From Bradyrhizobium sp. dw_411 (GTDB taxonomy: Bacteria > Pseudomonadota > Alphaproteobacteria > Rhizobiales > Xanthobacteraceae), in the NCBI RefSeq assembly GCF_018449695.1, contig NZ_JAAVUY010000005.1:124001-188000 (forward strand): a DNA stretch of 64,000 nucleotides, read 5' to 3'. Both the position numbers and the translations under genes were made by a program. Each line of letters begins with the position of its first letter. Position 1 is the stretch's first letter. Below are positions 60,195 through 64,000 of this stretch, piece after piece. Under the pieces are notes generated by a model. It saw only the letters and a program-made list of their open reading frames with translations. It was not told the DNA's origin and searched no databases.

Positions 60195-61448
60195 CTAATG
60201 CAGGTTGGGTTGGGCGCCCTGGCCCTTCTCGTCGATGACGCGACCGGTGGCGAACCTGTCGAGCCGGAACGAAGCGGCTACGGGATGAGGCTCGTCCCGT
60301 GCGAGCAGATGAGCGAAACACCAGCCACTGGCCGGCGTCGCCTTGAATCCGCCGTAGCACCAGCCGGCGTTCAGATATAAGCCGTCGATCGGAGAACGGT
60401 CGATGATCGGTGAGCCATCCATGGACATGTCCATGATGCCGCCCCAGGATCTGAGCATCCGTACCCGGCCGATCATCGGCATCAAGGCCATGCCGCCCTC
60501 GCAGACATCCTCGACCACCGGCAAGTTTCCGCGCTGGGCATAGCTGTTGTAGCCGTCGATATCTCCGCCAAACACAAGGCCGCCTTTGTCGGATTGACTC
60601 ACATAGAAATGGCCGGCGCCGAAGGTGATGACACCAGGCAACAGCGGCTTGAGCGCTTCCGTCACGAACGCCTGTAATACATGGCTTTCGATCGGAAGCC
60701 GCAGGCCCGCCATTTCAGCGACCTGGGAGCTGTGTCCGGCCACCGCCATGCCGATTTTCCCGCCCATGATCTTGCCGCGCGTGGTTTCAACCCCGATCAT
60801 CCGGCCTTCCGGACTTCGGACAAAACCGGTCACCTCGCAATTCTGAACGATGTCGACGCCAAGATTGGAAGCCGCGCGCGCGTAGCCCCATACCACGGCA
60901 TCGTGCCGCGCCGTGCCACCGCGGCGCTGCAAAAGGCCGCCTTGAATAGGAAATCGGGCAGCGTCAAAATTCAGGAACGGCGCCATGCTCCTGACCGCAT
61001 CACGGTCGACCAGCTCGGCATCGACGCCGTGCAGCCGCATCGCATTCCCGCGTCGCGCATAGGCGTCACGCTGGGCGTCGCCATGATATAGATTAAGCAC
61101 ACCGCGCTGGCTGACCATCGCATTGTAATTGAGGTCCTGCTCCAGGCCCTCCCAAAGCTTCATCGACCATTCGTAGAATTGGGTATTTCCGTCCAGCCCG
61201 TAATTGGATCTGATGATCGTGGTGTTGCGTCCGGCGTTTCCGCCGCCAATCCAGCCACGTTCCAGGACGGCGACCTTTTTGACGCCGTGGATTTTCGCAA
61301 GATAGTAAGCGGTAGCCAGTCCGTGGCCCCCGCCTCCAACGATGATCACATCATAAGGCCCGTTCGGCGCAGCATCCCGCCACGCCGGGTGCCAATGGCG
61401 GTGCTTTGTGAGAGCGCCACGCGCCAAGGCGAAGATAGAATATCGCAT
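60195..61448 (-). CDS. mgdA: N-methylglutamate dehydrogenase, beta subunit (sarcosine oxidase beta-like)
   Basis: A 417-residue FAD amine oxidoreductase of the SoxB type, with the dinucleotide motif VIIVGGGGHGLATAYYLAK near residue 35 and a substrate-side region towards the C-terminus (INAGWCYGGFKATPASGW, shortened from the usual SoxB ending). It demethylates the secondary amine. Sequence alone would be called sarcosine oxidase; the adjoining mgsABC and gmaS make N-methylglutamate the likely substrate. It is the first gene of the mgdABCD operon and is divergent from a GlxA-type regulator gene. Confidence 0.87.
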   Translation of the reverse strand: MRYSIFALARGALTKHRHWHPAWRDAAPNGPYDVIIVGGGGHGLATAYYLAKIHGVKKVAVLERGWIGGGNAGRNTTIIRSNYGLDGNTQFYEWSMKLWEGLEQDLNYNAMVSQRGVLNLYHGDAQRDAYARRGNAMRLHGVDAELVDRDAVRSMAPFLNFDAARFPIQGGLLQRRGGTARHDAVVWGYARAASNLGVDIVQNCEVTGFVRSPEGRMIGVETTRGKIMGGKIGMAVAGHSSQVAEMAGLRLPIESHVLQAFVTEALKPLLPGVITFGAGHFYVSQSDKGGLVFGGDIDGYNSYAQRGNLPVVEDVCEGGMALMPMIGRVRMLRSWGGIMDMSMDGSPIIDRSPIDGLYLNAGWCYGGFKATPASGWCFAHLLARDEPHPVAASFRLDRFATGRVIDEKGQGAQPNLH

Positions 61449-61471
61449 ACGGTCCGGTCCGAGCCCTTGAT

Positions 61472-61488
61472 CCGCCGTATCATGGCGG
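61472..61488. promoter_or_regulatory. Dyad in the mgdA/glxA-type divergent promoter
   Basis: CCGCC (61472-61476) and GGCGG (61484-61488) flank GTATCAT in a gap of only 56 bases between the opposed starts. It is a possible site for the adjacent AraC-type regulator; arms are short, so confidence is low. Confidence 0.3.
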
Positions 61489-61504
61489 CTAGTTGAATAA
61501 AGAC

Positions 61505-62518
61505 ATGACGAAAAGCGACATCATTTTGCCGATTAACGACAGGCGAAATCCAAACCGGAATCGCCCGATCCGGATCGGCTTCCTGTTGATCGACGGATTT
61601 GCGCTAATGTCCTACGCGTCCGTCGTCGAAGCTTTTCGCGCCGCCAATATCCTGTCAGGCCGCGCTCTCTACGAATGGAAGCATATCTCGATCCGGGAAG
61701 CGTTCGTCAGCGCATCGAATGGTGCGAAAATCCGGGCAGATGCACAAATCGGCGACACCCTTGCGCTCGATCTTTTGTTGGTATGCGCGGCAGGAAATCC
61801 GGCGCTGTTTCGCGACAAGCGCACGTTCGCCCGGCTTCGCTATCTGGCTTCAAGGGGGATGCGGATCGGCGGCGTCTCGGGTGGCCCCTATATTCTGGCG
61901 CGCGCCGGTCTGCTCGACGGCTATCGGTGCACGATCCATTGGGAGCATCGGCCGGCCTTTACCGAGGCCTTTCCGCACCTCGACGTCCAGCACGGGTTGT
62001 ACGTCATCGATCGGGATCGCCTGACTTGCGCCGGCGGCATCGCAGGGCTCGATCTGGCCACGGCGTTGATCACCGAAGACCATGGCCGTCATCTCGCAAC
62101 CATGGTGAGCGACTGGTACCTGCAGACCCAGCTTCGCGAGGCGCACGCAACCCAACGCGTATCGCTTCGCGAACGCTACAAGACAACCAATGAGAAGGTC
62201 CTGACCACGCTGGCCGCGATGGAGGCCAATCTCGAGGAGCCGCTCAGCCGGTCGGCGCTGGCTGACCGCAACCAGGTTTCGGTAAGGCAGCTCGAAAGGC
62301 TGTTCCGTTCCAATCTTCAGCAGACGATCGGCGCGATCTATATGGGCCTTCGGCTGACCCGAGCGGCAAATTTATTGAAGGAAACGAGCGTACCGCTTGC
62401 CGAGGTGGCTCTGGCGAGCGGGTTTACGAACCCCAGCCATTTCTCGAGGGCTTTCAGAAATTGGCACGGCCGACCGCCGATATCGTTGCGCAGCGCAATA
62501 CCGCGACGGCGGAAATAG
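61505..62518 (+). CDS. GlxA-family (AraC-type) transcriptional regulator
   Basis: A 337-residue regulator with an N-terminal DJ-1/PfpI-like amidotransferase domain (about 15-185; RIGFLLIDGFALMSYASVVE, then GIAGLDLATALI) and a C-terminal AraC helix-turn-helix pair (RNQVSVRQLERLFRSNL and LASGFTNPSHFSRAFRNWHG). GlxA-type proteins regulate quaternary-amine, sarcosine, arginine or choline catabolism in several proteobacteria. This one is divergent from mgdA and upstream of a TRAP transporter, so control of N-methylglutamate or amine use is the natural guess. The start could also be TTG at 61493. Confidence 0.85.
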   Translation: MTKSDIILPINDRRNPNRNRPIRIGFLLIDGFALMSYASVVEAFRAANILSGRALYEWKHISIREAFVSASNGAKIRADAQIGDTLALDLLLVCAAGNPALFRDKRTFARLRYLASRGMRIGGVSGGPYILARAGLLDGYRCTIHWEHRPAFTEAFPHLDVQHGLYVIDRDRLTCAGGIAGLDLATALITEDHGRHLATMVSDWYLQTQLREAHATQRVSLRERYKTTNEKVLTTLAAMEANLEEPLSRSALADRNQVSVRQLERLFRSNLQQTIGAIYMGLRLTRAANLLKETSVPLAEVALASGFTNPSHFSRAFRNWHGRPPISLRSAIPRRRK

Positions 62519-62681
62519 CCGCAGATCAGATGCGGCTTGCGATTTTCTGTAGGCGGCTGCACTGTTGCGCATCCGGCAACACGCCCCCGCTAAAATTGAT
62601 CTTGTCGCGCGTCAGACTGGCCCTCAACTTGCAGGCAAGCACGTAGCGCACTAGGCGCTCGAAAGGATCCGGCGCAGATCG

Positions 62682-63224
62682 ATGCGATTAACGAGGCTCC
62701 TCAATATCGCTCTACAATGGATGGCAGCGCTGATGCTGCTGGCGATCGTCCTGATCGTGCTGACCAACGTGTTCTTTCGGTATTTTCTCCATATCGGATT
62801 GGGCTGGACGGAAGAAGCCGCCCGCTTCCTGCTGATTGCGATGACATTTGTCGCCGCCGCCGTGGCTGTGAAGGAATGGGGGCATTTCCAGCTACTCATT
62901 GCTTCAAAGTGGATACCGGAGAGGCAACACCGCTTCGTGCAACTGTTCGCTGTGCTCGTCGTGCTGGCGATGTCCGCGATTTTGGTGCGCTACGGCATTG
63001 CGATTACCCGCGTCAGTTGGTTCCAGACATCGCCCACGATGGAATGGAGCATGGGCTACCTTTACTCGATCGTGCCGGTATCCGGGGCTCTGATGTTCGT
63101 TTTCGCGCTCGAACATTTTTTCGACGTGCTGCGCGGCGGATCGCTGCCTCGACAAGGTACAGCGCATGATCCACATGCTCCGGCCGCAAGCCAGAATGAA
63201 CAGGGGTCCGATCAATGGCTGTGA
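62682..63224 (+). CDS. TRAP transporter small permease (DctQ type)
   Basis: A 180-residue four-span membrane protein of the DctQ family, with WMAALMLLAIVLIVLTNVFFRYF, WTEEAARFLLI and a last span before a hydrophilic tail. It pairs with the large permease encoded next; the two genes overlap by ten bases. It lies 163 bases after the GlxA-type gene. No DctP binding protein is seen in the window; it may lie downstream. TRAP systems use sodium or proton gradients to import organic acids or amines such as ectoine or taurine. Confidence 0.85.
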   Translation: MRLTRLLNIALQWMAALMLLAIVLIVLTNVFFRYFLHIGLGWTEEAARFLLIAMTFVAAAVAVKEWGHFQLLIASKWIPERQHRFVQLFAVLVVLAMSAILVRYGIAITRVSWFQTSPTMEWSMGYLYSIVPVSGALMFVFALEHFFDVLRGGSLPRQGTAHDPHAPAASQNEQGSDQWL

Positions 63225-64000
63225 TCATCATGGCCATGACTTTTGTCGTGATGCTGCTGCTGACCGCGCCCGTGGCGTTTGCAATCGGTGTATCCGCGAC
63301 CATCGGCCTTCTGATCGCCGACGCCGCGCCGCTGCTGATCGTGCCGCAGCGAATCTTCGCAGGTGCGGATTCCTTCGTGCTGCTGGCGATCCCGCTGTTC
63401 ATCCTAGCCGGCGCGCTGATGGAGACCGGCGGCATCTCCGTGCGGTTGGTGGAACTGGCCCGCGTGCTGGTAGGCCATATTCGCGGCGGGCTCGGCATGG
63501 CCGTCGTGGTCGCCGAAATGTTCTTCTCCGGCATATCGGGCTCGACAGTCGCCGATGTTTCAGCGATCGGCGCGCTGATGGTGCCTTCGTTGATCCGGAT
63601 CGGCTTTAAGCCCGACCGCGCGGTGGCGATCGTCTCTGCGTCGTCGGCGATGGGCATTCTGATTCCGCCCTGTCTGATCATGGTGATCATCGCGCAGATT
63701 GCCGGTATTTCTGTTGGCGCCCTGTTTCTGGCGGGCTTCGTGCCGGCGGCCGTACTCGCGCTTGCGCTGATGATCCTGATTTACGTCCAGGCCCGCCGCG
63801 ACGGAATCGGCGGCGAGCCCCGGGCGACGTGGTCGCAGGTCGGCAAGGCGCTTCTGCGCGCGCTGATTCCCTTGATGATGCCGGTGATCGTTTTCGGCGC
63901 GATCCTTGGCGGTATCGCAGACCCTACCGAGGCCGCGGTGTTGGCAGTGGCCTATGCATTTGTCGTCGGCGTCTTCGTCTACAAGGAGATTCGCTGGAGC
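63215..64000 (+). CDS. TRAP transporter large permease (DctM type), 3' end outside window
   Basis: The frame opens with ATG at 63215 and stays open to base 64000, giving the first 262 residues of a DctM protein (normally ~430). Visible are repeated hydrophobic spans, the motif GISGSTVADVSAIGALMVPS and SSAMGILIPPCLIMVIIAQI, which are strongly conserved in the family, and GGIADPTEAAVLAVAYAFVV near the cut. It forms the transport channel with the DctQ protein just upstream. Confidence 0.88.
   Translation, partial: MAVIIMAMTFVVMLLLTAPVAFAIGVSATIGLLIADAAPLLIVPQRIFAGADSFVLLAIPLFILAGALMETGGISVRLVELARVLVGHIRGGLGMAVVVAEMFFSGISGSTVADVSAIGALMVPSLIRIGFKPDRAVAIVSASSAMGILIPPCLIMVIIAQIAGISVGALFLAGFVPAAVLALALMILIYVQARRDGIGGEPRATWSQVGKALLRALIPLMMPVIVFGAILGGIADPTEAAVLAVAYAFVVGVFVYKEIRWS

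Noticed and set aside
56967..61448. Calling the four genes a plain sarcosine oxidase operon (soxBDAG)
   Set aside because: The families are the same, but mgsABC and gmaS follow on the same strand, which is the signature of N-methylglutamate dehydrogenase. Sarcosine activity is not excluded.
1..64000. CRISPR array, prophage, transposon, tRNA or integration site
   Set aside because: No regularly spaced direct repeats, transposase, integrase or phage gene, and no tRNA-like cloverleaf was noticed while reading. Short palindromic repeats are the only repeated elements found.

Overview
The window looks like chromosome of a Bradyrhizobium-type alphaproteobacterium (Nitrobacteraceae). The evidence is high GC, dense short-spaced operons, an abundance of ABC importers, acyl-CoA enzymes and amidohydrolases, an IalB-type periplasmic protein, and short intergenic palindromic repeats of the kind scattered through Bradyrhizobium genomes (6266-6351, 16610-16690, 18248-18284). 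No tRNA, rRNA, CRISPR array, transposase or integrase was seen. The assignment rests on reading alone; no search was run.

Layout. 1-1.6 kb: the tail of a STAS/cyclic-nucleotide-binding protein, an AhpD-like protein and a 33-residue membrane peptide. 1.65-14.55 kb (minus strand): a long run of ten genes. A MalK/UgpC-type carbohydrate ABC importer and a DenD-like sugar-acid dehydrogenase are followed by thiolase, acyl-CoA ligase, CaiB CoA-transferase, acyl-CoA dehydrogenase and an ADP-forming acyl-CoA synthetase. 14.77-18.2 kb (plus, divergent): a XylD-like sugar-acid dehydratase and two SDR dehydrogenases, which with the importer suggest non-phosphorylative sugar-acid catabolism. 18.3-19.9 kb: a frameshifted GFA gene, an M50 protease and an orphan membrane protein. 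19.9-22.2 kb: exbB-exbD-tonB behind two tandem Irr/ICE-like boxes. 22.6-27.5 kb: a MarR regulator divergent from an RND pump, with a dyad operator between them. 27.6-33.9 kb: IalB, a complete Liv-type importer and a spermidine-synthase-like protein.

34.2-61.4 kb is the most interesting part. A LysR regulator and a RutB/biuret-hydrolase-like cysteine hydrolase lie divergent from an RbsBAC-type importer plus amidase (plus strand). Convergent to these is a minus-strand operon: a cytosine-deaminase-family amidohydrolase, an amidase, a TrzN/AtzA-type amidohydrolase, a Liv-type importer with a fused permease-ATPase, and a guanine-deaminase-like CDA-fold enzyme. Next to it is a XRE-cupin regulator. 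Then comes a complete N-methylglutamate pathway: gmaS, mgsCBA and mgdDCBA, which turns methylamine into glutamate plus a C1 unit. My main hypothesis is that the hydrolases release ammonia and methylamine from an imported N-methylated, amide- or ring-containing compound, and that the N-methylglutamate genes assimilate the methylamine. Genes and pathway families are well supported; the substrate is not known.

61.5-64 kb: a GlxA/AraC-type regulator divergent from mgdA, then the start of a TRAP transporter operon (dctQ, dctM) that runs off the window.
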